From Pseudomonas sp. dw_612 (GTDB lineage Bacteria > Pseudomonadota > Gammaproteobacteria > Pseudomonadales > Pseudomonadaceae), in assembly GCF_018449725.1 (NCBI RefSeq), contig NZ_JAAVVC010000010.1:1-64000 (forward strand): a DNA stretch of 64,000 nucleotides, in the 5' to 3' direction. Shown one piece after another: positions 9,539 to 18,007 of this stretch. The position numbers were made by a program, and so were the translations under genes. Below the pieces are notes generated by a model, which made no database searches, was not told where the DNA came from, and was given only the letters and a program-made list of their open reading frames with translations. Position 1 is the first letter of the stretch, and every line of letters starts with the position of its first letter.

Positions 9539-10086
9539 TAATTGGCCTTTTTCTGGTCGGATTTCGGCTTCGGCTGGATCACCATGTCGATGCGCGGACG
9601 CGCTTCGGTGACCTTGTTGCCCGTGGCGCGACCGGCGCTGGCCAGTTTCTTGACCGTGTCGTAGACGATTTTCTCGCCCTGGGTGGTGTTGTTGTCCTTG
9701 TCGACAACCTTGGCCTTGTCGATCAGCACGACGCGGTTTTGCGCGGCGTGGTACTGGATGGTCACGCCCCAACCCTGAACAGGCTTGGTGTCGCCAGCGG
9801 TTTGCAGTTGCTCGAAGTAGGCGAGGTTGCCCACCGAGGTCACCACGTCGATGTCACCGGCCGGGGTGCGGGTGATGGTCACGGTGTTGCCGGTAACCTT
9901 CATCGAGCCTTGGGTGATGATCACGTCACCTTTATAGGTGGCAATGCCATTCTTGTCGTCCAGTTGGGCGTCGTCGGCCTGAATGCGGATAGGCTGCTCT
10001 TGATCGTTCGGCAGAGCCCAGGCGCTCACGCTTCCCAGTGCTGCGCCCAGACTGAGCAAAATAGGGAGAGTTTTAACGAGCCTCAT
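9538..10086 (-). CDS. lptA: Periplasmic LPS transport protein LptA (LptH)
   Basis: A 182-residue periplasmic protein with a clear signal peptide (cleavage near ALGSVSAWA). The OstA-like beta-jellyroll region follows, with IRIQADDAQLDDKNG and ATYKGDVIITQGSMKV. It bridges LptC and LptD for LPS transport; the Pseudomonas form is often called LptH. The Lys-rich C terminus is species-variable. It overlaps lptC by 14 bases at its start. Confidence 0.94.
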   Translation of the reverse strand: MRLVKTLPILLSLGAALGSVSAWALPNDQEQPIRIQADDAQLDDKNGIATYKGDVIITQGSMKVTGNTVTITRTPAGDIDVVTSVGNLAYFEQLQTAGDTKPVQGWGVTIQYHAAQNRVVLIDKAKVVDKDNNTTQGEKIVYDTVKKLASAGRATGNKVTEARPRIDMVIQPKPKSDQKKAN

Positions 10087-10651
10087 ACTGTCCTCTTACG
10101 TTCGATAGCAGGTGTATCCTGCTTTCTTTCAAATACGCTTTCATTCCGTTGCCAGTCGACACACCGCCAGCGCCGTCGATTCTAACGGGTTGATCGGTCT
10201 GCGCATATTGCTGCTGCGGGAACACGGTCATCCGGGTGCTGGTAACGATCAAATTACGGTTCTTTTCATCGGTGCGTGCAATACGGACCGAGTCGATCAG
10301 TTCGACCTGGGTGCCGTCCGCGTTCACTTCACCGCGCAAACTGGTGACGTGCCACGGGAAATCGGTGCCGCGGTACATGTTCAAGTCCGGGTTGGTCAGC
10401 AACGACACATCGGTCGCCTTGAGGTGCTCTACCTTGTCGGACGTCAGGTCGTACTGCAGGCCACCGTCGGGCAGGTACTGAACACTGTGGGCATTGAGCG
10501 CGTAATAGTCGATCGCGCTTTCATCGACCTTGGCCACCGGCTTGTCGAGGAAGCGTTCCGGGCTGATGTTCCAGTAGCCGACCGCCGCGAATATCGCCGC
10601 GATGCAACCGAATAGCAGGAATCTGCGAAACTTTTTGCTCAGGATAAACAT
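10073..10651 (-). CDS. lptC: LPS export inner-membrane protein LptC
   Basis: A 192-residue bitopic protein: short basic N terminus (MFILSKKFRRF), one transmembrane helix (residues 10-28), then a periplasmic OstA-like domain. It docks LPS from LptFG to LptA. I used the ATG at 10651; the frame opens 33 bases earlier but would overlap kdsC. It lies 7 bases after the kdsC stop and overlaps lptA. Confidence 0.93.
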   Translation of the reverse strand: MFILSKKFRRFLLFGCIAAIFAAVGYWNISPERFLDKPVAKVDESAIDYYALNAHSVQYLPDGGLQYDLTSDKVEHLKATDVSLLTNPDLNMYRGTDFPWHVTSLRGEVNADGTQVELIDSVRIARTDEKNRNLIVTSTRMTVFPQQQYAQTDQPVRIDGAGGVSTGNGMKAYLKESRIHLLSNVRGQYEAR

Positions 10652-10658
10652 AATAGGC

Positions 10659-11183
10659 TCACAAGTACGCAGCGTTGGCCGCATCGAGGCGGCCCTGGGC
10701 GCGCAGGATCAGTTCGCAGAATTCGCGGGCAGCCCCTTCGCCGCCACGGGCCTGGGTGATGCCGTGGGCGTGTTCGCGCACGAAACTGGCGGCATTGGCC
10801 ACGGCCATGCCCAGGCCTACGCGGCGAATCACCGGCAGGTCCGGCAGGTCGTCACCGAGGTAGGCCACCTGTTCATAGCTTAGGTTGAGTTGGGCAAGAA
10901 GTTCGTCCAGCACCACCAGTTTGTCTTCGCGCCCCTGATACAGGTGTGGAATGCCGAGGTTTTTCGCTCGACGTTCGACCACCGGGGTTTTGCGGCCGCT
11001 GATGATAGCGGTCTGCACGCCGGCTGCCATCAACATCTTGATGCCTTGGCCGTCGAGGGTGCTGAATGTCTTGAATTCACTGCCGTCTTCGAGGAAGTAC
11101 AGGCGTCCGTCGGTGAGGACGCCGTCGACGTCGAAAACCGCCAGTTTGATGTTCTTGCCGCGTTGCAGCAGGTCATTGCTCAT
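10659..11183 (-). CDS. kdsC: 3-deoxy-D-manno-octulosonate 8-phosphate phosphatase
   Basis: A 174-residue HAD-family phosphatase making Kdo for LPS. Catalytic motif FDVDGVLTDG is near residue 20; ISGRKTPVVERRAKNLGI and YLGDDLPDLPVI are the other HAD motifs. The ATG at 11183 shares one base with the kdsD stop; a GTG one codon earlier is also possible. Function follows from the pairing with kdsD and the lpt genes. Confidence 0.96.
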   Translation of the reverse strand: MSNDLLQRGKNIKLAVFDVDGVLTDGRLYFLEDGSEFKTFSTLDGQGIKMLMAAGVQTAIISGRKTPVVERRAKNLGIPHLYQGREDKLVVLDELLAQLNLSYEQVAYLGDDLPDLPVIRRVGLGMAVANAASFVREHAHGITQARGGEGAAREFCELILRAQGRLDAANAAYL

Positions 11184-12157
11184 CACATTACTCCGGCACG
11201 CAGCAGGTCGGACAGGTTGAAGGCGCCAACCGGGCGGTCTTCCTTGTCGACGACTACCAGTGCGTTGATTCGATGGTCTTCCATGATTTTCAGGGCTTCG
11301 GCTGCCAGCATATCGGGCCGGGCGGTCTTGCCATGAACGGTCATGACCTCATCGATGGTCGTATGGTGGATATCGATAGTCCGGTCAAGGGTGCGGCGCA
11401 AGTCGCCGTCCGTGAAGATCCCGGCCAGTTTGCCATCGGCTTCAAGAATCGCGGTCATGCCCAGGCCCTTTCGGGTCATTTCCATCAGGGCGTCCTTGAG
11501 CAGCGTGCCGCGTTGCACCTGGGGCAGTTCTGCGCCGGCGTGCATCACGGTTTCGACTTTCAGCAGCAGGCGTCGGCCAAGCGCGCCACCCGGGTGGGAA
11601 AACGCGAAGTCTTCAGCGGTAAAGCCGCGGGCTTCCAGCAGCGCCACGGCCAGGGCATCGCCCATGACCAGCGCGGCGGTGGTCGACGAGGTCGGCGCCA
11701 GGTTCAGCGGGCAGGCTTCGTGCTCCACGTGCACGTTGAGGTTGATCTCGGCAGCCTTGGCCAACGGTGAGTCGGGGTTGCCGGTCATGCTGATCAACTG
11801 GATGCCCTGGCGCTTGATCAGCGGCAGCAGGGTGACGATTTCGTTGGTGGAACCGGAGTTCGACAGCGCCAGGATGATGTCGTCGCGGGTGATCATGCCC
11901 ATGTCGCCGTGGCTGGCTTCGGCCGGGTGCACGAAAAAAGCGGTGGTGCCGGTGCTGGCCAGGGTGGCGGCAATCTTGTTGCCGATGTGCCCGGATTTGC
12001 CCATGCCGAGCACGACCACGCGGCCTTTGCTGGCCAGAATCATCTCGCAAGCGCGTACGAAATCAGCGTCGATATGGGGCAGCAAGCCTTGTACGGCTTC
12101 CACTTCGAGACGGATGGTGCGTTGTGCCGATTGAATCAGGTCGCTGGATTGGCTCAT
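11183..12157 (-). CDS. kdsD: D-arabinose 5-phosphate isomerase
   Basis: A 324-residue enzyme that converts ribulose 5-phosphate to arabinose 5-phosphate, the first step of Kdo synthesis. It has an N-terminal SIS domain (VVVLGMGKSGHIGNKIAATLASTG, ALSNSGSTNEIV) and two CBS domains (VMHAGAELP and VMTVHGKTARP). The start is MSQSSDLIQS at 12157; the longer open frame has no family support. First gene of the minus-strand kds-lpt run, divergent from mlaF. Confidence 0.96.
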   Translation of the reverse strand: MSQSSDLIQSAQRTIRLEVEAVQGLLPHIDADFVRACEMILASKGRVVVLGMGKSGHIGNKIAATLASTGTTAFFVHPAEASHGDMGMITRDDIILALSNSGSTNEIVTLLPLIKRQGIQLISMTGNPDSPLAKAAEINLNVHVEHEACPLNLAPTSSTTAALVMGDALAVALLEARGFTAEDFAFSHPGGALGRRLLLKVETVMHAGAELPQVQRGTLLKDALMEMTRKGLGMTAILEADGKLAGIFTDGDLRRTLDRTIDIHHTTIDEVMTVHGKTARPDMLAAEALKIMEDHRINALVVVDKEDRPVGAFNLSDLLRAGVM

Positions 12158-12432
12158 GTCAGAATCGTATAGCCCGATGAAAAGGCGGCGATTATAGCGG
12201 TAATGATCGAAACCCTCACGCAAGTTCGTCGTGCTTTGTAAATAGCTGTTACCGAATCCCTCTAAATCAGCGTATTCGCCTGTCCTGTTGCTGAACATGT
12301 CCCGGCTTTGGCCTTGGGCGCTTGGCCTTTGCAGTGATATAGTTCGCCGCCAGTTCGGCCTGCCCACGGAGGTGTGTGCTTTCGTCAGAAAGCCAGGCGT
12401 CCGAGTGAGAGGCTGCATCGCAAGGAGTTTAG

Positions 12433-13242
12433 ATGAGTGCCGATAACGCCTACGCGGTCGAGCTGAAGGGACTGACCTTCAAGCGCGGTACGCGCAGCAT
12501 TTTCAATAACGTCGATATCCGCATCCCGCGCGGCAAGGTCACCGGCATCATGGGACCTTCCGGGTGTGGCAAGACCACGCTGTTACGGCTGATGGGCGCA
12601 CAGTTGCGACCTTCCAGCGGTGAAGTCTGGGTCAACGGTCAGAATCTGCCCCAATTGTCTCGCAGCGATCTGTTCGATGCGCGCAAGCACATGGGTGTGC
12701 TATTCCAGAGCGGCGCACTGTTTACGGATCTCGATGTGTTCGAGAACGTCGCCTTTCCGCTGCGCGTTCATACCGAATTGCCGGAAGAAATGATCCGTGA
12801 CATCGTCCTGCTCAAATTGCAGGCGGTGGGCTTGCGTGGCGCCATCGACCTGATGCCGGACGAGTTGTCCGGTGGCATGAAGCGTCGCGTCGCGCTGGCC
12901 CGCGCCATTGCCCTCGATCCGCAGATCCTCATGTATGACGAGCCCTTCGTGGGGCAGGACCCGATCGCCATGGGTGTACTCGTGCGCCTGATCCGCCTGC
13001 TCAACGACGCGCTGGGCATCACCAGCATCGTGGTTTCCCATGATCTGGCGGAAACCGCGAGCATTGCCGATTACATTTATGTGGTGGGCGAAGGGCAAGT
13101 GTTGGGGCAGGGCACGCCTGAAGAGCTGATGAACTCGGACGAGCCGCGTATCCGTCAATTCATGACAGGCGAACCCGACGGCCCGGTCGCCTATCACTTT
13201 CCAGCGACGGATTACCGCGCAGATCTTCTGGGGAAGCGCTGA
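12433..13242 (+). CDS. mlaF: Phospholipid ABC transporter ATP-binding protein MlaF
   Basis: A 269-residue ATPase of the Mla system, which moves mislocalised phospholipids between outer and inner membranes. Walker A GPSGCGKTTLLRL, signature LSGGMKRRVALARA and Walker B LMYDEPFVGQDP are visible. First gene of mlaFEDCB; the ATG follows a purine-rich AAGGAG. It shares one base with mlaE. Confidence 0.97.
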   Translation: MSADNAYAVELKGLTFKRGTRSIFNNVDIRIPRGKVTGIMGPSGCGKTTLLRLMGAQLRPSSGEVWVNGQNLPQLSRSDLFDARKHMGVLFQSGALFTDLDVFENVAFPLRVHTELPEEMIRDIVLLKLQAVGLRGAIDLMPDELSGGMKRRVALARAIALDPQILMYDEPFVGQDPIAMGVLVRLIRLLNDALGITSIVVSHDLAETASIADYIYVVGEGQVLGQGTPEELMNSDEPRIRQFMTGEPDGPVAYHFPATDYRADLLGKR

Positions 13243-14039
13243 TGCGCAAGATTTCACTAATAGAAAGAGTGCGCCGGTTCGGCCAGGCGGCGATCGATGC
13301 CATCGGGGTGTTCGGGCGCGCGGCGATTTTCCTGTTCCATGCGTTGCTGGGGCGCGGCGGAATTGGCGGCGGTTTCGGCTTGCTGGTCAAGCAACTGCAT
13401 TCGATCGGCGTGATGTCCCTGGTGATCATCGTGGTCTCCGGGGTGTTCATTGGCATGGTGTTGGCGCTGCAAGGCTTCAATATTCTGTCCAGCTACGGTT
13501 CGGAGCAGGCCGTCGGGCAGATGGTTGCCCTGACGTTGCTGCGTGAACTGGGGCCGGTAGTGACTGCATTGCTGTTCGCCGGGCGTGCCGGTTCGGCCCT
13601 GACCGCCGAAATCGGCAACATGAAGTCCACCGAGCAGTTGTCCAGTCTGGAAATGATTGGCGTCGACCCGCTCAAGTACATCGTTGCCCCGCGTCTGTGG
13701 GCCGGTTTCATTTCCCTGCCGGTGCTGGCGATGATTTTCAGCGTCGTCGGGATCTGGGGCGGTTCGTGGGTCGCAGTCGACTGGCTGGGGGTCTATGACG
13801 GCTCCTACTGGGCGAACATGCAAAACAGCGTGACGTTCAATGGCGACGTGCTCAACGGCATCATCAAAAGCATCGTTTTCGGGTTTGTCGTGACCTGGAT
13901 TGCCGTATTCCAAGGCTATGACTGCGAGCCCACTTCCGAGGGGATCAGTCGTGCCACAACCAAGACCGTGGTGTATGCCTCTTTGGCAGTGCTCGGCCTG
14001 GACTTTATTCTGACTGCCTTGATGTTTGGAGATTTCTGA
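13242..14039 (+). CDS. mlaE: Phospholipid transporter permease MlaE
   Basis: A 265-residue inner-membrane permease of the MlaE/DUF140 family with about five hydrophobic helices; GRAGSALTAEIGNMKSTEQL near the middle is the family hallmark. It forms the membrane core of MlaFEDB. Start and stop overlap mlaF and mlaD by single bases. Confidence 0.97.
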   Translation: MRKISLIERVRRFGQAAIDAIGVFGRAAIFLFHALLGRGGIGGGFGLLVKQLHSIGVMSLVIIVVSGVFIGMVLALQGFNILSSYGSEQAVGQMVALTLLRELGPVVTALLFAGRAGSALTAEIGNMKSTEQLSSLEMIGVDPLKYIVAPRLWAGFISLPVLAMIFSVVGIWGGSWVAVDWLGVYDGSYWANMQNSVTFNGDVLNGIIKSIVFGFVVTWIAVFQGYDCEPTSEGISRATTKTVVYASLAVLGLDFILTALMFGDF

Positions 14040-14506
14040 TGCAAAACCGCACCCTGGAAATCGGTGTCGGCCTTTTCTTGCTGGCTGGCATCCTGGCTTT
14101 GCTGCTGCTTGCGTTGCGGGTCAGTGGCCTGTCCCCGACCGCAAACGCCGAAACGTATAAACTTTATGCGTACTTCGACAATATCGCCGGTTTGACTGTC
14201 AGAGCTAAAGTGACCATGGCCGGTGTGACCATCGGCAAGGTCACGGCGATCGATCTGGACCGCGACAGTTTCACCGGCCGGGTGACCATGCAACTGGAAA
14301 AGCGCGTAGATAATCTGCCGACTGACTCCACTGCATCTATCCTGACGGCGGGCCTGTTGGGCGAGAAGTACATCGGTATCAGCGTGGGCGGGGAACAAGC
14401 CTTGCTCAAGGATGGTGGAACCATCCACGACACCCAGTCGTCGTTGGTGCTCGAGGACCTGATCGGTAAATTCCTGCTCAATACCGTTAGTAAAGACGCC
14501 AAATGA
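14039..14506 (+). CDS. mlaD: MCE-domain lipid-binding protein MlaD
   Basis: A 155-residue protein with one N-terminal transmembrane helix (residues 7-25) and a periplasmic MCE domain (YFDNIAGLTVRAKVTMAGVTIGKV). MlaD forms a hexameric ring on MlaE that channels phospholipid to or from MlaC. The downstream motif LLGEKYIGISVGG is typical. Overlaps mlaE by one base; mlaC starts 11 bases later after AGGAG. Confidence 0.97.
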   Translation: MQNRTLEIGVGLFLLAGILALLLLALRVSGLSPTANAETYKLYAYFDNIAGLTVRAKVTMAGVTIGKVTAIDLDRDSFTGRVTMQLEKRVDNLPTDSTASILTAGLLGEKYIGISVGGEQALLKDGGTIHDTQSSLVLEDLIGKFLLNTVSKDAK

Positions 14507-14517
14507 GGAGCTTTTGA

Positions 14518-15171
14518 ATGATCTCTACCTTGCGACGTGGCCTGTTGGTATTACTCGCGGCCCTGCCGTTGATGGCTAACGCCGTGGCGGCGCCTTCGGC
14601 GCACGATCTGGTTCAGGACACTACAACCCGGATGCTTGCCGATTTGTCGGCCAATAAAGAGAAGTACAAGCAGGATCCCGCAGACTTTTACACGGCGCTG
14701 AACACCATCGTCGGGCCTGTGGTGGATGCCGAGGGTATTTCCAAGAGCATCATGACGGTCAAGTATTCGCGCAAAGCTACACCTGCGCAGATGCAAGCGT
14801 TTCAGGAAAACTTCAAGAAAGGCCTGTTCCAGTTCTATGGCAACGCCTTGCTTGAGTACAACAACCAGGGCATTACCGTTGAGCCTGCCAAGGATGAGTC
14901 GGGCGACCGCACCAGCGTTGGCATGACCGTCAAGGGTAGCAATGGCGCGGTTTATCCTGTGCAGTACACGCTCGAAAAGATCAATGGCGAGTGGAAACTG
15001 CGCAACGTGATCATCAACGGCATCAACATCGGCAAGCTGTTCCGCGATCAATTCGCTGACGCAATGCAGCGCAACGGCAACGATCTGGACAAGACCATCA
15101 ACAATTGGGCCGGGGAAGTCGCCAAGGCCAAGGCTTCTACCGAAGGCGCCGACAAGAAGTCCGCCCAATGA
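14518..15171 (+). CDS. mlaC: Periplasmic phospholipid shuttle MlaC
   Basis: A 217-residue periplasmic protein with a signal peptide (cleavage near ANAVA). The Tol_Tol_Ttg2 fold is recognised from KYSRKATPAQMQAFQENFKK and GEWKLRNVIINGINIGKLFR. It carries phospholipid between MlaA/OmpC and MlaFEDB. The last four bases overlap mlaB (ATGA). Confidence 0.96.
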   Translation: MISTLRRGLLVLLAALPLMANAVAAPSAHDLVQDTTTRMLADLSANKEKYKQDPADFYTALNTIVGPVVDAEGISKSIMTVKYSRKATPAQMQAFQENFKKGLFQFYGNALLEYNNQGITVEPAKDESGDRTSVGMTVKGSNGAVYPVQYTLEKINGEWKLRNVIINGINIGKLFRDQFADAMQRNGNDLDKTINNWAGEVAKAKASTEGADKKSAQ

Positions 15172-15473
15172 GTGAGTCGGCCGTTCGCATGAGCGAAGCC
15201 GGCGAGTTGCTGCTCAGCGGCGTGCTGGATTACCGTACCGGCCCTGACTTGCGCAAGCAGGGTCAGGCGCTGATCAAGTCCAGCAAGGCTACCGCCGTAG
15301 TGGTTGATTGTTCGGCGGTGGTGAAGTCCAGCAGTGTCGGCTTGTCGCTGCTGCTGTGCTTCATGCGCGATGCCCAGGCGGCTGGTAAGGCCCTAAGCAT
15401 CCGCGCAATGCCCGAAGACATGCGCGAAATCGCTCAGGTCAGCGAATTGACCGAGCTGTTGGCGCACCCCTAA
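15168..15473 (+). CDS. mlaB: STAS-domain protein MlaB
   Basis: A 101-residue cytoplasmic STAS protein that binds and stabilises MlaF. The STAS core VVDCSAVVKSSSVGLSLLL is visible, with the conserved Ser/Thr pocket. The ATG at 15168 overlaps the mlaC stop (ATGA); the longer open frame upstream runs within mlaC. Confidence 0.93.
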   Translation: MSESAVRMSEAGELLLSGVLDYRTGPDLRKQGQALIKSSKATAVVVDCSAVVKSSSVGLSLLLCFMRDAQAAGKALSIRAMPEDMREIAQVSELTELLAHP

Positions 15474-15487
15474 CGACATCTATTAAA

Positions 15488-15543
15488 GAAGCCCCCCGTC
15501 AGAGTCCTGTGAATGCGGGGTTCGCAGGCGCGGGGCTTTTTTG
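15488..15543 (+). terminator. Probable terminator after mlaB
   Basis: GAAGCCCC and GGGGCTTTTTTG form the base of a hairpin with an internal GC-rich loop, ending in six T, 15 bases after the mlaB stop and just before ibaG. Confidence 0.7.
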
Positions 15544-15588
15544 TATGATGTCCGACCCGCGCGCACAGGGCGCCGATTGAGGTTGAGC

Positions 15589-15828
15589 ATGCAGGCCGTA
15601 GAAGTGAAGAGCTTCCTTGAAGGAAAGCTGCCCGGAACGTTGGTAGAAGTTGAGGGCGAAGGCTGCAATTTCCAGCTGAACGTGATTAGCGATGAACTGG
15701 CGGCGTTGAGCCCGGTGAAGCGTCAGCAGCAGATCTATGCCCATTTGAACCCATGGATCACCGATGGCAGCATCCATGCGGTCACTATGAAATTTTTCAG
15801 CAGCGCGGCCTGGGCCGAGCGCACCTGA
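15589..15828 (+). CDS. ibaG: BolA-family protein IbaG
   Basis: A 79-residue BolA-like protein (EGKLPGTLVEVEGEGCNFQLNVIS, KRQQQIYAHL). The conserved Cys in EGCNF and the His in YAHL are the usual residues for [2Fe-2S] binding with a monothiol glutaredoxin. The ATG is 22 codons after the nearest stop. It sits 22 bases before murA, the usual arrangement. Confidence 0.94.
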   Translation: MQAVEVKSFLEGKLPGTLVEVEGEGCNFQLNVISDELAALSPVKRQQQIYAHLNPWITDGSIHAVTMKFFSSAAWAERT

Positions 15829-15850
15829 GCCCAAGGGCGTCGAGATTCTT

Positions 15851-17116
15851 ATGGATAAATTGATTATTACTGGCGGCGTTCGTCTTGATGGCGAAATCCG
15901 CATCTCCGGGGCAAAGAACTCTGCCCTGCCGATCCTGGCCGCCACCTTGCTGTGCGATGGCCCGGTCACCGTGGCCAACCTGCCGCACCTGCACGACATC
16001 ACCACCATGATCGAGCTGTTCGGTCGCATGGGTATCGAGCCGGTGATCGACGAGAAACTGAGCGTCGAAATCGACCCACGCACCATCAAGACCCTGATCG
16101 CGCCGTACGAACTGGTGAAAACCATGCGTGCCTCGATCCTGGTGCTGGGCCCGATGGTTGCCCGTTTCGGTGAAGCCGAAGTCGCACTGCCTGGCGGTTG
16201 CGCGATCGGTTCGCGTCCGGTTGACCTGCACATCCGTGGCCTTGAAGCCATGGGCGCGATCATCGACGTCGAAGGCGGCTACATCAAGGCCAAGGCGCCA
16301 GAAGGCGGCTTGCGCGGTGCGCACTTCTTCTTCGACACCGTCAGCGTGACCGGTACCGAAAACATCATGATGGCCGCTGCTTTGGCCAAGGGCCGTAGCG
16401 TGTTGGCTAACGCCGCGCGCGAGCCTGAAGTCATCGACCTGGCGAACTTCCTGATCGCCATGGGCGCCAAGATCACCGGCGCGGGCACAGACACCATCAC
16501 CATCGATGGCGTTGAGCGTCTGCACCCGGCCACCTACAAGGTGATGCCGGACCGTATCGAAACCGGCACCTACCTGGTCGCGGCAGCCGTGACCGGCGGT
16601 CGTGTGAAGGTCAAGGACACCGATCCGACCATCCTCGAAGCCGTTCTGGAAAAACTTCGTGAGTCGGGTGCCGAAATCACCTGCGGCGACGACTGGATCG
16701 AGCTGAACATGCACGGCAAGCGGCCAAAAGCCGTCAACGTGCGGACCGCTCCGTACCCGGCGTTCCCGACCGACATGCAGGCGCAGTTCATCTCCCTCAA
16801 CGCCATTGCCGAAGGCACCGGTGCGGTGATCGAGACGATCTTCGAAAACCGTTTCATGCACGTGTACGAACTGCACCGCATGGGCGCCAAGATCCAGGTC
16901 GAAGGCAACACGGCCATCGTCACCGGTACCGAGAAGCTCAAAGGCGCGCCAGTCATGGCCACCGACCTGCGTGCTTCGGCCAGCCTGGTGATCTCGGCGC
17001 TGATCGCCGAAGGCGACACCCTGATCGATCGCATCTACCACATCGACCGTGGTTACGAGTGCATCGAAGAGAAACTGCAGATGCTCGGCGCCAAGATCCG
17101 CCGCGTACCGGGCTAG
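15851..17116 (+). CDS. murA: UDP-N-acetylglucosamine 1-carboxyvinyltransferase
   Basis: A 421-residue cytosolic enzyme catalysing the first committed step of peptidoglycan synthesis (enolpyruvyl transfer to UDP-GlcNAc). The active-site Cys is C117 in LPGGCAIGSRP, the residue attacked by fosfomycin. K22/N23 (SGAKNSALP) and RMGAKI near the C terminus are conserved. Full length, with no anomalies. A 129-base gap to hisG holds no gene. Confidence 0.98.
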   Translation: MDKLIITGGVRLDGEIRISGAKNSALPILAATLLCDGPVTVANLPHLHDITTMIELFGRMGIEPVIDEKLSVEIDPRTIKTLIAPYELVKTMRASILVLGPMVARFGEAEVALPGGCAIGSRPVDLHIRGLEAMGAIIDVEGGYIKAKAPEGGLRGAHFFFDTVSVTGTENIMMAAALAKGRSVLANAAREPEVIDLANFLIAMGAKITGAGTDTITIDGVERLHPATYKVMPDRIETGTYLVAAAVTGGRVKVKDTDPTILEAVLEKLRESGAEITCGDDWIELNMHGKRPKAVNVRTAPYPAFPTDMQAQFISLNAIAEGTGAVIETIFENRFMHVYELHRMGAKIQVEGNTAIVTGTEKLKGAPVMATDLRASASLVISALIAEGDTLIDRIYHIDRGYECIEEKLQMLGAKIRRVPG

Positions 17117-17245
17117 TTTCTGCTGCATGGGCGCAGGGACGCGCCCGTTGAATTCGTTTCAGGTCGAGGGTGGTTGCGCCCTCGATGTGTGTCCGGCGCC
17201 GTTTGCGACCGGGCATGAGTACCTTGATAAGGACTGACGTTTCCC

Positions 17246-17881
17246 ATGTTGACCATCGCACTGTCCAAGGGCCGCATCCTTGACGACACCCTGCCGCTTC
17301 TGGCTGAAGCGGGCATCGTGCCGACCGAGAATCCGGACAAGAGCCGCAAGCTGATCATCCCCACGACCCAGCCTGACGTCCGTCTGCTGATCGTGCGCGC
17401 CACCGACGTGCCGACCTATGTCGAGCATGGTGCCGCGGACCTGGGCGTCGCCGGTAAAGATGTGCTGATGGAATACGGCGGCCAGGGTCTCTATGAGCCA
17501 CTGGACCTGCGGATTGCCCTGTGCAAACTGATGACCGCCGGCAAGGTCGGTGCCATCGAGCCCAAGGGCCGTCTGCGCGTCGCCACCAAGTTCGTCAATG
17601 TTGCCAAGCGTTACTACGCCGAGCAGGGCCGTCAGGTCGACATCATCAAGCTCTACGGCTCGATGGAGCTGGCGCCGCTGATTGGCCTGGCCGACAAGAT
17701 CATCGACGTGGTCGACACCGGTAACACGCTGCGGGCCAATGGCCTGGAGCCACAGGATTTCATCGCTGACATCAGCTCCCGGCTGATCGTCAACAAGGCT
17801 TCGATGAAAATGCAGCACGCCCGTATCCAGGCGTTGATCGACACCCTGCGCAAGGCAGTGGAGTCTCGACACCGCGGCTGA
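17246..17881 (+). CDS. hisG: ATP phosphoribosyltransferase, short form
   Basis: A 211-residue HisG catalyses the first step of histidine synthesis. It is the short form lacking the C-terminal regulatory ACT-like domain, so it needs HisZ as regulatory subunit; hisZ is not in this window. The N-terminal LSKGRILDDTLPLL and the PRPP-site region DIVDTGNTL-like DVVDTGNTLRANGL are visible. Followed by a terminator before hisD. Confidence 0.97.
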   Translation: MLTIALSKGRILDDTLPLLAEAGIVPTENPDKSRKLIIPTTQPDVRLLIVRATDVPTYVEHGAADLGVAGKDVLMEYGGQGLYEPLDLRIALCKLMTAGKVGAIEPKGRLRVATKFVNVAKRYYAEQGRQVDIIKLYGSMELAPLIGLADKIIDVVDTGNTLRANGLEPQDFIADISSRLIVNKASMKMQHARIQALIDTLRKAVESRHRG

Positions 17882-17934
17882 TTCACCTGCGCGACGTTAA
17901 GTCGCGCCCGTCTATCCGCCTCATAGCCAGAATT

Positions 17935-17984
17935 CTCAGGTGCCCAAGCGGATCGGCTGCTAGCTTACGGCACCTGAGTTTTTT
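17935..17984 (+). terminator. Rho-independent terminator between hisG and hisD
   Basis: CTCAGGTGCC and GGCACCTGAG, 10-base arms around a 24-base loop, then TTTTTT. A second perfect hairpin (GCGCGAC-GTTAA-GTCGCGC, 17889-17907) just upstream lacks a T run. Confidence 0.8.
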
Positions 17985-18007
17985 GCCATTCCTATGAGGC
18001 TCTCGCT

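Noticed and set aside
15797..17128. 443-codon open frame antisense to murA
   Set aside because: murA is complete on the plus strand; no family resemblance in the antisense product.
17246..17881. hisG truncated by mutation because it is only 211 residues
   Set aside because: This is the normal short HisG form, which works with HisZ; start, motifs and end are intact.
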